From Amaranthus tricolor (lineage: Eukaryota > Streptophyta > Magnoliopsida > Caryophyllales > Amaranthaceae): a DNA stretch of 64,000 nt. The DNA lies in contig NC_080048.1 in NCBI RefSeq assembly GCF_026212465.1, positions 37,600,375 to 37,664,374 on the forward strand, read 5' to 3'. Both the position numbers and the translations under genes were made by a program. Positions 49,301-64,000 of the stretch are shown here, in pieces (positions within the stretch are counted from its first letter, which is position 1; the number at the start of each line of letters is the position of its first letter). The notes under the pieces are model-generated. The model was not told where the DNA came from and made no database searches. It worked only from the letters and a program-made list of their open reading frames with translations.

Positions 49301-52300
49301 GGATATCCTCCATTCAAAAGATGTTGTTTGGAACTGATTAGAAGACTTGAACTAGCAACAGAACCGTTCCCTGCACCTTTGGAAGGTTCCATATTCATTT
49401 CAGTTATCTTCTTGACTTTCTTTTCTTGGACCTGTCATAGAGTACAATCAAAAGGCAAGGAAATTAACTATTGAAGATGTAAAACATGTTCATGATTGAG
49501 GAAGGAAAATCCCTCTTGTGTATACTGTTTAATGTCCAAGAAATGGCGTAAGCAAGCAAAAATCTCAATCACAGGCATGGAAAATGTAAAGATCAATTAC
49601 TCCATTTAAGAATAGTGATATATACTCCCTTTGCCCACAAGAGTTTGCCTCAAGTATTACTTTAGGTATTCCTTTGGTTTTGCTACATGACTTCTTTTGC
49701 AATGCACCCCATTTCTCTCTCTTCTCCCACTTATCTAACTCTACCTTATTATCTTTGTGACTTAAAAACTACTGATATCTATGATGGGCAATCTAATAGT
49801 GATTAAGGAATACATAACAAGAATAGTTGATGGCTCATGACAGACAAAAGCGTTAGAAAATAATTCAGCAGACGACAGTTTTCCCTAATCTGTCTTCCTG
49901 ATGAACAGTATCTTGATTTGAATCAGAAAACAAGACAACTCCTCTATCAGTCTTATACTTTTTTCAAAACAAATGAGCACCGAAAAGGTGCAAATGGCCT
50001 AAAATTTTAACTTTTATTATAATCTTGTGCACAAAATTGGCTTTTCCAAGATGCATATTCATCAATAACTAGATAACTACTGCCATTTTAAAAGTCCTTT
50101 GTTAGCGAAAAAAAACTCAGGTCCACTAAGGACTTAATTTAGTAAAAGTACACAAAAATACATCAATCCCATCCCCTAAAAGGAGACATAAAAATATTTA
50201 CAGCAAGCATACAATAAGATGGCAATGAACAAATTATAATCTCAAACTCATTGCAAATAAGCATGAGACAACTAAAGCACCATCAGAAGAAGTGCCTACC
50301 TTCCAAAACTTAATAGTCTTATCATTGGTAGACAAAAGAAATAATGCACTGTTAGCAGTTTGGCACCATCTGATTTTGTTGATTTTCTCCTCTATTTCCA
50401 AACTCTTTAGGTAGTCAAACTGATCAAAAAGACAAACCAACGTCATCCACAAACTGAGAAAAAGTCAATGTAATACTGAGTTCATACACTAGACAACCAA
50501 GCAAACTAGTAGTTTAAAGGTACCTCAGGTTCGTGACTCTGAAACTCAGTTTTATAGCGGAACTCAGGATGCCTACTAAACATGTAATCCATCCTCTCCT
50601 TATCCTTTCTAGAAACATCATGCTGCACAATGACACATAAGACACGTGAGAATGAGTTCGTGATTATGTTTAAAACATTAAAGTATAGTTTGCAAAGGAC
50701 TTACATCCTTTGTGTCTGTCCTCTCAAATAAAACCACCCTGCCCCCACGATCACCAGTAGCTAAATGGTCTCCAGTTTTATCAAACTCAATAGCTGAAAT
50801 GATATCAACTGCAGACACAAATACACTTGTCGGACCACATAGCTAAATACTTATTAAGCAACTTACACAAGGGCTAAATTTGCATTATATGAACAAGAAG
50901 AAATGTCTAATGGTGATGAACATTAAAAGTTATCCACAAACAAAATCATGATAGAGAGTTGGGACTAGGATTATTGCATTGCAACTCCCATGTCAATACT
51001 ATCCTAAACAATAAAAGCCCAATTAAATTTATAGCTTACTGTAATTATAGATAAATGCCTCCTTCCATTCCAATGAATGATCGTCATCAAAATCATACTA
51101 GTAAACCTTTATCTCTTGCTACCCTCAAATAATTGACATGCTACACACATTTGATACAGTCTATCATGATTGTATAGTTACTCTGGCTTCAATTCAAGTT
51201 TAACGAATTGCTGAAGATGGAAAAACTAGCACAAAACATGATATATTTCATTCACAAAAGTCAATTTTCAAAAGGAATTTGTTCCAATACTGCATCACAA
51301 TCATTACCAGGAAATGCACAAGATTGCACCAACTGGATTAGAGGTATAAACTTGATGAGCCACACCATTTAGTTATGGCAAAAAAGCGATACAATATCGC
51401 TCAAGAACAAACAATTTGAATTTGAGGTCTACCATGGTAGCATTGAAATTGATGAGGCAACTAACAGAGTAATACAGAGTAAGTCTAAAGATTTATAGAT
51501 GGTTTTCATTGACGTGAAAAAGGCATATTAAAAAGTGCCCAAAAAAGTACTTCAGTGAGTAGTAATAAAGAAGATAATACCATCAAGTAGGGGTATTCAA
51601 AAATATCCGATTTTGAAAGCCCGACCTGAATTATCCGGTATCCGAATACAAAAATCGGATAATTTACCCAGTCAACAAATTCCGGGCAATCCGGATCAGG
51701 TACCCGATTTTAAAACCGGGTATTTGAGTCGGATACGGATCACATTTTTAAAAAAACCAAATACCCGGTATCCGGTTTATAATTTTTTTTTTGATATTTG
51801 TTTTGGAAAATGGAAACCTTAATGTATACTTGGGCTTTTTCTAAAGCCTGGAATATTTCATGCCGCCACCTTCTTCTTGTTTTCTCCATACTTAATTTTG
51901 TTTCTCTCTTGTCTACCATTTTCATCGCCTGAAAGTGAACTGGACCCTAACATTTTCATCACCTGACAAGTGAGATGGCCGACGACTACAGTCTTCTTCA
52001 TCACCATCTTCTTCAAGCCAACCTTCTTGGTAGTTATTTTGCATTTTTTGTTGTCCAGTTTCCTTGTTATTTTTGTCTCTCTGCGCTTTTATGCGTTTTT
52101 TCATGTAGATAGACTAGATATCCTATATTCTATAAAAGCTTCCAGTTAAAATGATGTCATGGTAAAGCCTTGATTGCATAGAACAATGGTGGAGATTATC
52201 TTACTTTTGACATGGAGAGTGACTTTCTTTGTGGCATGTGGCATTTGGCATTAGACCAAACAATGTCAATATGGAGTCCCTTTATTTTTCCCTAATGCTA

Positions 52301-54942
52301 TTGCTCCCCTTTTAAACATTTTACATTTCTTGTTGGAAAAGTCACTCTAAATGTAGTTTTGAGTTGGAAATATTTATGTCAAGATGGTATGAATGATTAA
52401 TTGTTTCTGCTTTTAGTTAATGGTCTCAGCTAAGGAGGAGCCTGCTTTTAGGTAAAAAAAAATTCTAAAAGAAATAAGAGAAAAAAATTGCATGTTTAAG
52501 GAAATAGAAAAAAAACGAATATTCGGGGTCCGACCCGGTTTAAACCGAACCGGGTCACGAATTTTGGTATCCGAAAAACCGGGTACCTAAATTTCCGGAT
52601 CCAGATCGACCCGGTATTCGGTTTTGAACACCCCTACCTTCAAGTACATTGACATAGTTAAAGATACATATTATAAAGGGAGTAACAAATGAGTTTCTTA
52701 TAATTATTGGTTGACTTCACATTCTTTATTGAATGGTCATTACACCAAAGCTACTATATGCATCAATTAGGGTGTAGGCTGTAGGAAGGAACGGAGTAAG
52801 AAGATGGAAATTGTCGAAATGTGAATGCTCGAATGCTTAAATGGATGTGCGGACATACTTTGAAAAATTGGATTCGAAAGAAAAATATAAGAGAAGATTT
52901 AGGTGTCATTGATATTGAGTATAGGATGAGAGAGAATTCTTTGAGGTGGTTTGGTCATGTGCAGCGAATAAGTATTGGTGAACCAGTAAGGAATATAAAA
53001 GGTCAAAATTTGGAAATTTTGATGCTACAATTTAAATGAATGGGGAAAGAAAATTCATGTGGCACCTATTAGTTCATGTAGCTCACCCTAATCTTTTGGG
53101 ATTAAGGCTAAAGTATAGTTGCTGTACTTCACATTATTCTAAGTTATTTCCTATTTGCGCCTATTTTAGGAAATATAGCACACTTGATTGAATTAGAGTC
53201 ATTGTGTATCTTGTTTGTTAATGAGAGTTTATTAATGAATGGAGCTAAAGGAGTCACACTTTCAATTTGTAAAAGCCCAAAAGAATATAGGTCAACACAA
53301 AGTAAGACGTGTAATATGAAATGTCGTTTTAGTATTTGTGAAAAGAATATTTTATGCAAGGGTAACGGTGGTGATGTGTGTTGCTCTTGTTACGCCAAAT
53401 ATCGGTAGAGGTTAAAAAAAATATGTTTTGTTTTCATCTTTAAGATGCATGTAATATCAACAAATGTATAGGCTTTTACGTATCCAGTGATAAAATTTTT
53501 AAGGCCTTGTTTTCAAACAGTATTTTTAGAGAAAAAAATATATTGACTAAGATATGATCATGTTGTTGGCTCAAGTGAAGAAGTGTATGATCCAAAATTC
53601 TAAGATTAAACTATCCTCATCATCACAATCATTACTACATCACGAATGATAACGCGTTTTGCACTGCGACTTAAAGATTGGAACTAAAGAGAATTCAAAG
53701 AGGAAGATAGAGGCCAAAAATGACTTGTAAAGAAAAACTGAAGAAGAATATAAGGGATTTAGGCCTAAAAGCCAATAAGGCAAGCTATATGAATGCATGA
53801 AGGACGAGAAACAATTGATAAAACTACAATCAGGCTTTAGCATTGTGGATGACGGTAATGCACATCAAGCGATTTACCATGCTTCACATAGCTTAGAATT
53901 ACCATGCAAGTGTTGCAACCAAAAGTATATGGCTTGTTCATAATAAGTAATCTGAAAATAATATGACTAAGCAACCTTCAATCACCAAACCCATCAGAAT
54001 TAATGGCCATTATTCAGTGACCCAAATCACAAGAATCATTTTTATGTTTGGGTGAAGAAATGGGAAGACATGGGAAAGTGCATAGAAATTCTGAAATCAT
54101 ATGCAACCACATTCCTCCACCTATAATGGGATTGGGAATTGGGATATCAACATAAGATTAACCCAGTACCATTGAAAGGCTCCCACTAGGCTCCCAGGGG
54201 TACTCAACCTTAACCTTGTAAGTTGTAAGAACAAAGTAATTATTTCCGATTCACCATTAACAGGAAAACTCCTCATAAACTTCTTATATATAAGAAATAC
54301 ATTTCCAAAGGCTATTGAAATACCAATCAGAACGCACTCTTTCAAATATATACTTCACTGGTACATTCCTACATAACAAAATTAGTCAGTTACACACTAA
54401 AAACTCTTTCAGCAGAGTTGCAACCAAAACTATCATTACCTCAAGTAAAACCAACTCAGTTAGCTTTAACCCAAAACTCAATAAGAGGTTTTCTTTAGCT
54501 TCATATTTCCATGTTTACCCAATGTACATAATATTGCATTAAGCAAACCAGTAACTAAAGCCATCAAATAAACTCAAATCAACCTCAAAACACTCATGAT
54601 CCACTGCATCAAAATATTAAAACTAACACTTAGCTGCAAAATTATAACAATAAAAAAAGCTCCTTAAAACCTACTAATAAAAATCCCTAATTCAACATTA
54701 TTAAAAACAACAATTGCAAATGTCAAAATCTAGTTCAATAAAAAAACAGCCATGGATCGGTAAGAAAAAACAATTTACTAAATCGAAATCTTAAAAAGAT
54801 AAATAGAGAAATGGATCTGACCTTCTTGAACTTCTTCACCAGCTGCCCTTTCGCCAAAAACCTGAGAAAATTTCCACTCTAACGGAGATGGTGGCGGTCC
54901 CACACCAGAAGCTTCTCCACCCTTACCATCGCCACCGTTCAT
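43368..54942 (-). CDS. B55: PP2A B55 regulatory subunit (WD40)
   Basis: Regulatory B subunit that places the PP2A catalytic/scaffold core on substrates. Coding exons, minus strand: 54942-54822, 50808-50705, 50622-50524, 50419-50300, 49431-49225, 48523-48432, 46024-45906, 45322-45199, 44956-44833, 44184-44116, 44037-43946, 43863-43786, 43693-43626, 43504-43368. Total 517 residues with all phases agreeing, about the same as Arabidopsis ATB-alpha. The head MNGGDGKGG leads to [11 protein letters not shown] and the first WD40 blade. Signature segments include [23 protein letters not shown] (109-125), [26 protein letters not shown] and [11 protein letters not shown], ending YMYYA. A Ser/Asn-rich loop (about 150-210) is the usual variable insert. 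The exon 5 donor could also lie 3 nt further on, adding one Val. Introns 1 and 6 are swollen by transposons. Confidence 0.96.
46985..48262. mobile_element. TIR element with repeated AAAAAACTACC motifs in B55 intron 6
   Basis: About 1.28 kb. Left end GGAAAAATTATAAAAAACTACC; the right end reverse complement is GGAAAAATTACAAAAAACTACC with one difference. Each arm has three or more tandem CAAAAAACTACC units. Flanks TAAATAAAA and TAAATAAGA are compatible with a 9-bp Mutator-type target duplication with one change. It carries a GRF zinc-finger fragment. Confidence 0.8.
47319..47459 (+). pseudogene. GRF zinc-finger fragment inside the intronic TIR element
   Basis: The frame reads [11 protein letters not shown]...[13 protein letters not shown], matching the CxCG, NP-RRF and third Cys of the GRF finger, then stops shortly after (TGA at 47457-47459). 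No start codon is in frame upstream. The last third is duplicated: GTGTTTCTCATAT plus the following 30 bases occur at about 47418 and again at about 47494. Confidence 0.75.
51588..52636. mobile_element. hAT-like non-autonomous element in B55 intron 1
   Basis: 1,049 bp. Termini TAGGGGTATTCAAAA and (reverse complement) TAGGGGTGTTCAAAA, one mismatch in 15. Flanked by CCATCAAG (51580-51587) and CCTTCAAG (52637-52644), an 8-bp hAT-size duplication with one change. Subterminal regions are full of ACCCGGTATCCGG-type repeats on both sides. No transposase frame. Confidence 0.87.
52750..53112 (+). mobile_element. LINE (L1-type) ORF2 C-terminus and tail in B55 intron 1
   Basis: A frame from 52821 to 53039 contains [14 protein letters not shown], and LRWFGHVQR followed by a P-V-R motif, the conserved C-terminal end of plant L1-type ORF2. 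It is followed by the tail TCTTTTGGGATTAAGGCT (53094-53111). Severely 5'-truncated and antisense to B55. Confidence 0.85.
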
Positions 54943-55189
54943 CGCCGCTTACTCTCTTCTCTTTATGAATTTCTATTTTCTCTCTCCTAGGTCAAAATCA
55001 AAAGGCAAGATATTTCTAGGTTTATTTATTCCTTCATTTGATTAATAATTTGATCAATGATTGTTGATGATCAAAAATCAGTAATGGCAAAATGATCAAA
55101 TTGAGAAGAAAAAGAATTGAAAAAAATTGAAAAAGATCAAAGAGATTTCTATGAAGATGTCAGGTCTATGATTCTCAACATTCGAACAT

Positions 55190-55310
55190 CAGATTTCTCT
55201 TTCTCTCTCTTGATGATTCTCTCTTGATTTCTCTCTCTTCTCCGCCTTTCCTTCCTCTCTTTCTCTCTCTTCTTTTTTCTCTGTTTGTTTTTTTCTGAGG
55301 ATAGAAAAGG
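55190..55310 (-). promoter_or_regulatory. GA-rich leader/promoter tract of B55
   Basis: TTTCTCTCTC-type repeats on the plus strand, i.e. GAGAGA repeats on the B55 sense strand, 250-370 bp upstream of its start codon. Such (GA)n tracts are bound by plant BPC proteins; binding here is inference. Confidence 0.5.
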
Positions 55311-58248
55311 GATTTTTGTGGATTAATTAAAAATGATTTTGAGCTATTTTGATAAATTGATTTTTTTTATCATAGAAAAGGTGTATCAAGTTGAAAATCG
55401 ATTTCACGACCTAAGATGATTACATAGACTTGCTTCATTTTCAATTAAAATGAAATTCAATTTTAAAAAATGAATTTTAAATTAAGAAGATGAAAAAAAA
55501 AATTTGTAAGATTTATAGTTTTTTATTGTAGGATGTGCAGCGGGATAAAAAGAGTCTAATAATAATTGATGTTAGGACCTTTGTCTAGTAAAGTAATAAT
55601 TTACTCCAATTAAGACAGTATTTGATGTTTTCTTTTCCTTTTAAAATTTTCTTTTTCTTATTATCAATACTTTTTAAGATTATTTACTGAAATTAAATTA
55701 TATATATATATATATATAAATAAGAGGAATCCATTGAGAAGGAGTTGAAAATGAGAAGGGAAAGAATCACTTTACACCCTTTTTTTCACTAAAATAAAAA
55801 AAATCTATGATCACGATTGAGCAAAAAAACTCATAATTATAAAAATAATTATATTACATAGAAAAGTAACTATGAAATAATTTTTAAAATGTTCTTAATT
55901 TATAACATAGTATCCTTTTTTTGTATATATAATAACCAAACAAAATCAAACAAAAATCCTTCTTACCATTCTCATTTTAAAATCCTTCTTATTTGATCAT
56001 ATATATATATATAACTCTTTTTTTATACTTTTTACACCTTTTTCTTCTTTTATATCATTAATTTTTGAGAATAAATTTAGTTTTAGATGAAAAGTAAATA
56101 TTACTCATTCAATAAAAATTTTAAGATTGATTTTTACATTTTTTTTCTCCCCTCAACCTACTATATATGTAACAAAATTATATAATAGATTTTCAACTTT
56201 TCCTTGGGTTTTTTATTCTCTTGTTTTTTGTTTTTTTTTTTTACATGGCAATCTATAAAATAGAGGGTTAAATGAAAATCAAATTTATAACCTTATGGAC
56301 AAAAATAAAATTTACTTCAACTGAAAAAGACTCTATTTTTATCTTATTTTATTATTATAGCAGTGTTTGCTCAGTTTTACCTGTGTGCTTTTATAATTTT
56401 CTTTTTAAGATTTTAAAAAATTGTTATAATAAATATGAATTATCATGATTCACTCGCTAAAAAGTTATTGCCCACGGATGATTGGAATTTCATTTTAATT
56501 TTTGCATTGCATCTTAAAATCACTAAAACATTAAATAGTCTTATTTGTTCCGATTAGGTTCGATCTTTCTATGAGGCGGGATGAATTAAGTTAGCTTAAT
56601 TCAACACAAAATCCACATACGTATCAAATTCTAAAAGATATACTTCCTCCAAATTTTAATAGTTGTTATAGTTCATGTAACAACTATTGTTCATTAACTG
56701 ATCTTATTTGGTATATATTTTTCTATGTATAATGTAAAAGAAAGTCAAGTGGGATTTTATTACATTCGTCTTAATGCATATTTTCATAACATGAACTTTT
56801 TAGAATTTTTTATTATAAGAAATTAAAAATATTAAAGATTAAAATCATACAATGAATAGCGTGAAAAATAAAAATATAACAACTATTAAAAACCAATATT
56901 ATTTAAAAAGACCGGTACGCAATTAATATCCTGCCTAAATAGATATCTTTCACAATCAACTAAGCATTTGCACAAAACATCGGACGAACAAACTCACTTT
57001 GAAGACTATGTGTTAATGTGAGTATGCCGCTTCTCCTCCAAGAAAAGGACTTTTGCCTCTTTGGTTTTTACTATCTTACTAAAAGCAAATAAATTGTCTT
57101 GAATACTTGAAGTATTCTCTAACACACACCTTGGTAATCCTACTTTATAAAATCATTATATCAAAATGACCTAAAATCTCATAATTATAATTTATTGTCT
57201 AAAATAAGTAATAATTAATTTATTGTAAAATTTTGTGCATTAGATTTAGGGATACATATGTAAATAAACTCTTTGGTCAAGGGACTAAGAATACCGAGTT
57301 TATATTAAAAGATGTATTTTATTGAGTATTTATAAGATTATTAATTATTTTCAAGTTATTTTCTTTGTGGTATAAGCTTTGGGCATTACATTCACCAGGG
57401 ATTAAGTTGATTTATATCAAGTTCTAAGAATATAACGCTGCTAGATAAATACCACATATTTGTTAATGGTAACCTACCATGTAGGTTTTATACTAATAGG
57501 GTAAATAGTTTGATAAATCAATCTTTATTTGTAAAAACTCATATTTTATATTTGTTTTATTTGTAGTCAATATTCTTTTTTGGATTCTTTGTTTTTTTTA
57601 TTGTCTCTGCTTGGTTTTTATTTTCTTTTTCTATGTTTTGTTTATTTACCTAGTACAGTTTACAATCAAATAAAAATGATGAAAAAGAGCCACAATTAAA
57701 TTGAAAAGAAAACTTCACTTAAGGTTTCAAATTATATTATAGGAGTATTATTGATTGATTATTGATTATTGATGATTATTAATTAATTGATTAATTAATG
57801 TAATCAATCTTATTTTATTGAATTAAGACGGTGACATTATCATTTTAGTTAACTTAATAAAAGATCCATTATTATGGCTATGCCATTTGTTTGCTATTGC
57901 ATTTAAAACGCTAGTTACTTCCTTCATCCCATAATTTTGCCCATATACTATTTTAATTTATTTTATTCCGCACATTAAAATAAACTAATAGGAGTACTTA
58001 TCCTTTTATTTTTAAAATAGTATAGAAACTCGTGTACAAATACATAAATATGAAATATATGAAAATATAACCTTAAAAAATAATGTAAATATATATATAT
58101 ATTGTGATTAAATTTATCAAATACATGACTTTTTAAAACAAAAATTAAATGCTGATAAATTTATAATTATTGTCAAATACAATACTTTTTCATTCAATTA
58201 AATATATCAAATTCCAGATGAGTTATATAGACTTGCTATAATAAATTA

Positions 58249-58476
58249 CTCTCTTCATCCCATTGGATTTGCATTATTTTTCATTTTGGTCCGTCCCACT
58301 TAATTTGCATCATTTTTATTTTTGGACAATGGCCCACCACTTTTTTTTAATCTCATTCATATATTTTAACTCTCTTTTAATTTCATCCGCACAATTCATT
58401 ATCTCTTTTCATTTATTACCACTTTTTTAAATCTTACCCACTTCTTATTTGATGCAATTCAAAGAGGACAAATGAG
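58249..58476. mobile_element. Stowaway-like MITE, left member of tandem pair
   Basis: Starts CTCTCTTCATCCCA after TA (58247-58248), ends near GAGGACAAATGAG. The interior CATTTTGGTCCGTCCCACTT is nearly identical to the right member. Confidence 0.75.
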
Positions 58477-58478
58477 TG

Positions 58479-58716
58479 CTCCCTCCGTCCCATTTAATTT
58501 GATCATTTTCCATTTTGGTCCGTTCCACTTAATTTGCATCATTTCTATTTTTGGACTATGGTCTTCCACTTTCTTTTAATCTCATCCATACATTTTAACT
58601 TTCTTTCAATTTCATCCATACAGTTCATTTTCTCTCTTTATTTATTACTATTATCTACTTTTTTCTTAAAAAACAATACTTTTCTCTTTGATGCAAATCA
58701 TTCATGACGGAGGGAG
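58479..58716. mobile_element. Stowaway MITE, right member of tandem pair
   Basis: Ends CTCCCTCCGTCCCA and TGACGGAGGGAG, the classical Stowaway termini, followed by TA (58717-58718). The dinucleotide between the two members is TG, probably a mutated shared TA. Confidence 0.88.
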
Positions 58717-60089
58717 TATATAAATACTTTACCTCTCCAATTTTTTAAAAAATTAAATTTTAAATTAGGTAAATATTGTTATGTAATCAACTATTATCCA
58801 CTAAAATAATTCCATTTGTCAAGGCTTCCTAAGAATGACATTTTTCATTTTTTCAATATTTTTATTACTATGTATGATATGATTGTCAAGGCTCCCTAAG
58901 GATGACGTTTGTCATCTTCTAATATTTTTATTAGTATGTATGATGATTGAAAAAATAAAGTCAGAGATATTATGCATTAGAAACACTCGATTTTGACAGT
59001 TATATGTATAAATTAACTTTGTAATTTTGAAAATTGTCAATAATATATTTTGTTGTATATTATATTCCCTAATTATTCAATTTAACTATAGATAAATGCT
59101 AATAAAAAATACTTTAATGTAAAAATATTGGTCAAGATGAATACCATGTCATTTTTTAGCCTATAAATAAATTTCATATACTCTCTCTATCTTAACTACT
59201 AATTTTTATCATCAATTTATTTTTTATCTTATTTTCAAATCAATTTCAGTTTTTAATAAATTTCACCAAAAATAATTTAAGTGCATTTTCATAGAAACAA
59301 ACACCGTAAAAAAAAGTCTCTCAAGTCTCATGTATAAACTATCATCACAAACAAAAAATTGAAGCCGTGCACTTGAGGTCAGGAAGATTATCACGAATAT
59401 AAAGAAAAAGGAAAAATGATTTGGATAAGAATCATTACTCATTAGGTGTAGTCATTAGTTTTTCTTCTCCCAAAAAAATAATGCAAATTAAAATTGTAAA
59501 TTAATAAAATAATTTTTACCTGTTTAGAATAAACTTATATATAATGTTTATTTTTAATAATTCCATTTATAAACTAAAAATAAAATCATTTATTATTTAT
59601 AATCGTCTTTAAATTTTCTTTATAGGTCAAACAATTAAAAACAAATAACTAAATTTATTTTCAGCAATCATACAAAATAAATAAAAAAATAAATTGATCC
59701 CAATAATCCACTCTTTTACCTATACACTATGAATAATCTTAGATTTGAATTTTCCTCAAATAATTTAACCTTTGCCATATATTTACCCACATCATACTAT
59801 ATCACATTACTAATAATAAGTTATGCTGTCTTGTAATTCAAAAAATTAAATAAATAAATATGCTGCCAACAAACTAATATAAAGATAATTATTCCAACAA
59901 ATTTAGTCAAATATTAAATTATTAGAAAATAATATAATGATGAGACAAGAAAAAAGATTGAATTATTAAAGTTTATTTATCTTAAAAATTAAATAAAAAT
60001 TAAAATACTTAGATTTATTTTTTACCGATCAAAGTAAAGATTTTTTTTTTCAGTTTTCCCAAAAATAAATAAAATTACCAAAAATTAAA

Positions 60090-60371
60090 ACTTCCCAAAA
60101 TTATCCGACAAAGAGAGAGAAGTGAAGGTTGTGAGAATCTGAGTAAAGAGCGAGTGAAAGTGGGAGTTGTTAGACACATCAATTTTTGTTCTCTCATTGA
60201 GAATTTCAATCAAATTCCTCAATTTCATTCTTGTCCAGATTTTAAGCCTTGATTTGAAAGATACCCAATTGACGAAAATTGGTTATTTGTTTGTGATCCC
60301 AGAAACGGGAAACCCAATTTGTTGAATTCTCCAAGTTTCAATTTATTCTTTTGATTCTTCATGTTTTTCAG
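60090..60371 (+). other. Probable 5' leader exon of the GDH-like gene
   Basis: A region of mixed composition after the AT-rich spacer, ending TTTTTCAG followed by GTGATT, a plausible donor. The acceptor before the coding start is probably CCCATTAG near 61123 or GGATAG near 61133. Confidence 0.5.
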
Positions 60372-61135
60372 GTGATTCTATTCTCTTTATTTTCTGGATT
60401 TGATTTTGATTGTTTGTATTTTGTAGTATTTTTTTCAATAATTGATTGATTTTTTTTTGTAATTTTTTGCAATATAGATAGCAATTTTGTAATTGGAGAT
60501 TGATTTGTTGACTTGTTGAAATGTATATCTTAGGAAATCAGATGGTATTTATGTTAGAAAGTCATCACCTATATTGGGGTTTTTCTGGATTTTGTTTTGT
60601 TGCTAGAGATGGGTTTCTGTGAATTTATGAGTATGGTAATGAAATTTAGTTTGGGAGGGTTGTTTTTCAGACTTAAAATAATGCTACTACTACTACTAAT
60701 AATACTACTACTAATAATTAATTTTAATAATTTTTCTTGAGTACAAGGCAGGCCGAGAGAAGAGGAGGGCTAGGGGAGGGGGTGTTGACCAGGGTAAAGA
60801 GGTATATGCTCCAACTGAGACTCGATTCTCATGAGTTACTTAGACTTTACACATCGTGGGTTTTTTCTAAATTTTTTATTCATTTTGCTAATTTTGGTTA
60901 AAATTTGTTCCCAAGTCTGTTTTTTGATGGAGCTTGTACTGCCCTAAAATAGTTTGGGCATATTAGCATAGTAATTTGTGGCGTCCTTGTGTTAATTTTT
61001 GAGTTGTGAGAAATATGATTAGGTATTTGGTTATTGAGATGAATGAGATGTGTATTGTTACTGATTGGCAGAGTGAAAACTGAAGGTTGGTTAGCATTGA
61101 CATGCTGAATGTTGCTTCCCATTAGTAGGATAGTG

Positions 61136-64000
<2,865 letters not shown>

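Larger units (their letters stand above)
55311..60089. other. Long AT-rich spacer between B55 and the GDH-like gene
   Basis: No gene supported. Contains a (TA)n run at about 55699-55718, a Stowaway-like inverted pair at about 56637-56895 (TTTTAATAGTTGTTAT at one end and its reverse complement at the other), a TACTTCCTTCATCCC half-element near 57915, and the tandem Stowaway pair at 58247-58718. Confidence 0.55.

Overview
This is nuclear DNA from a flowering plant, almost certainly a eudicot. It is AT-rich, with small exons, GT-AG introns and many degraded transposons, and every recognisable gene is a standard land-plant gene. The Mutator-type element at 38.6-41.7 kb pairs a GRF zinc-finger gene with a PB1-like transposase N-terminus, a combination I associate with the spinach/beet/quinoa group (Caryophyllales). 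That placement is a low-confidence inference.

Layout. (1) 0.86-10.98 kb, minus strand: a plant ELL/occludin-domain protein, ten coding exons, last exon off the left edge. (2) 13.05-19.52 kb, plus: NC2alpha/DRAP1 (NF-YC11 type) histone-fold corepressor, six coding exons behind a non-coding leader exon; its first coding intron holds an antisense Copia element. (3) 20.62-28.42 kb, plus: LOH2-type ceramide synthase, six coding exons, also behind a non-coding leader exon. The leader exons and the start of the leader introns of genes 2 and 3 are copies of each other. (4) 31.88-32.45 kb, minus: single-exon Dof transcription factor with a 110-bp tandem repeat upstream. (5) 33-42.2 kb: gene-poor, holding a 3.1-kb Mutator-like element and, next to it, a 477-bp foldback element. 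(6) 43.37-54.94 kb, minus: PP2A B55 regulatory subunit, fourteen coding exons, with a hAT-like element and LINE tail in intron 1 and a GRF-bearing terminal-inverted-repeat element in intron 6. (7) 55.3-60.1 kb: AT-rich spacer with MITEs. (8) 61.1 kb to the right edge, plus: an NADP-GDH-like protein with an N-terminal zinc-finger-like segment, cut by the window edge.

The host genes are unrelated housekeeping or regulatory genes: transcription elongation, transcription repression, sphingolipid synthesis, phosphatase targeting, amino-acid dehydrogenase-like. They do not form a pathway. All six gene models were built by joining exons at splice sites; phases agree at every junction and the translations match the expected families.

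The most unusual material is in three places: the duplicated promoter/leader block shared by genes 2 and 3; two neighbouring transposons carrying arrays of perfect palindromes that differ by paired compensatory changes; and the GDH-like protein, in which two of the three classical active-site lysines are replaced.
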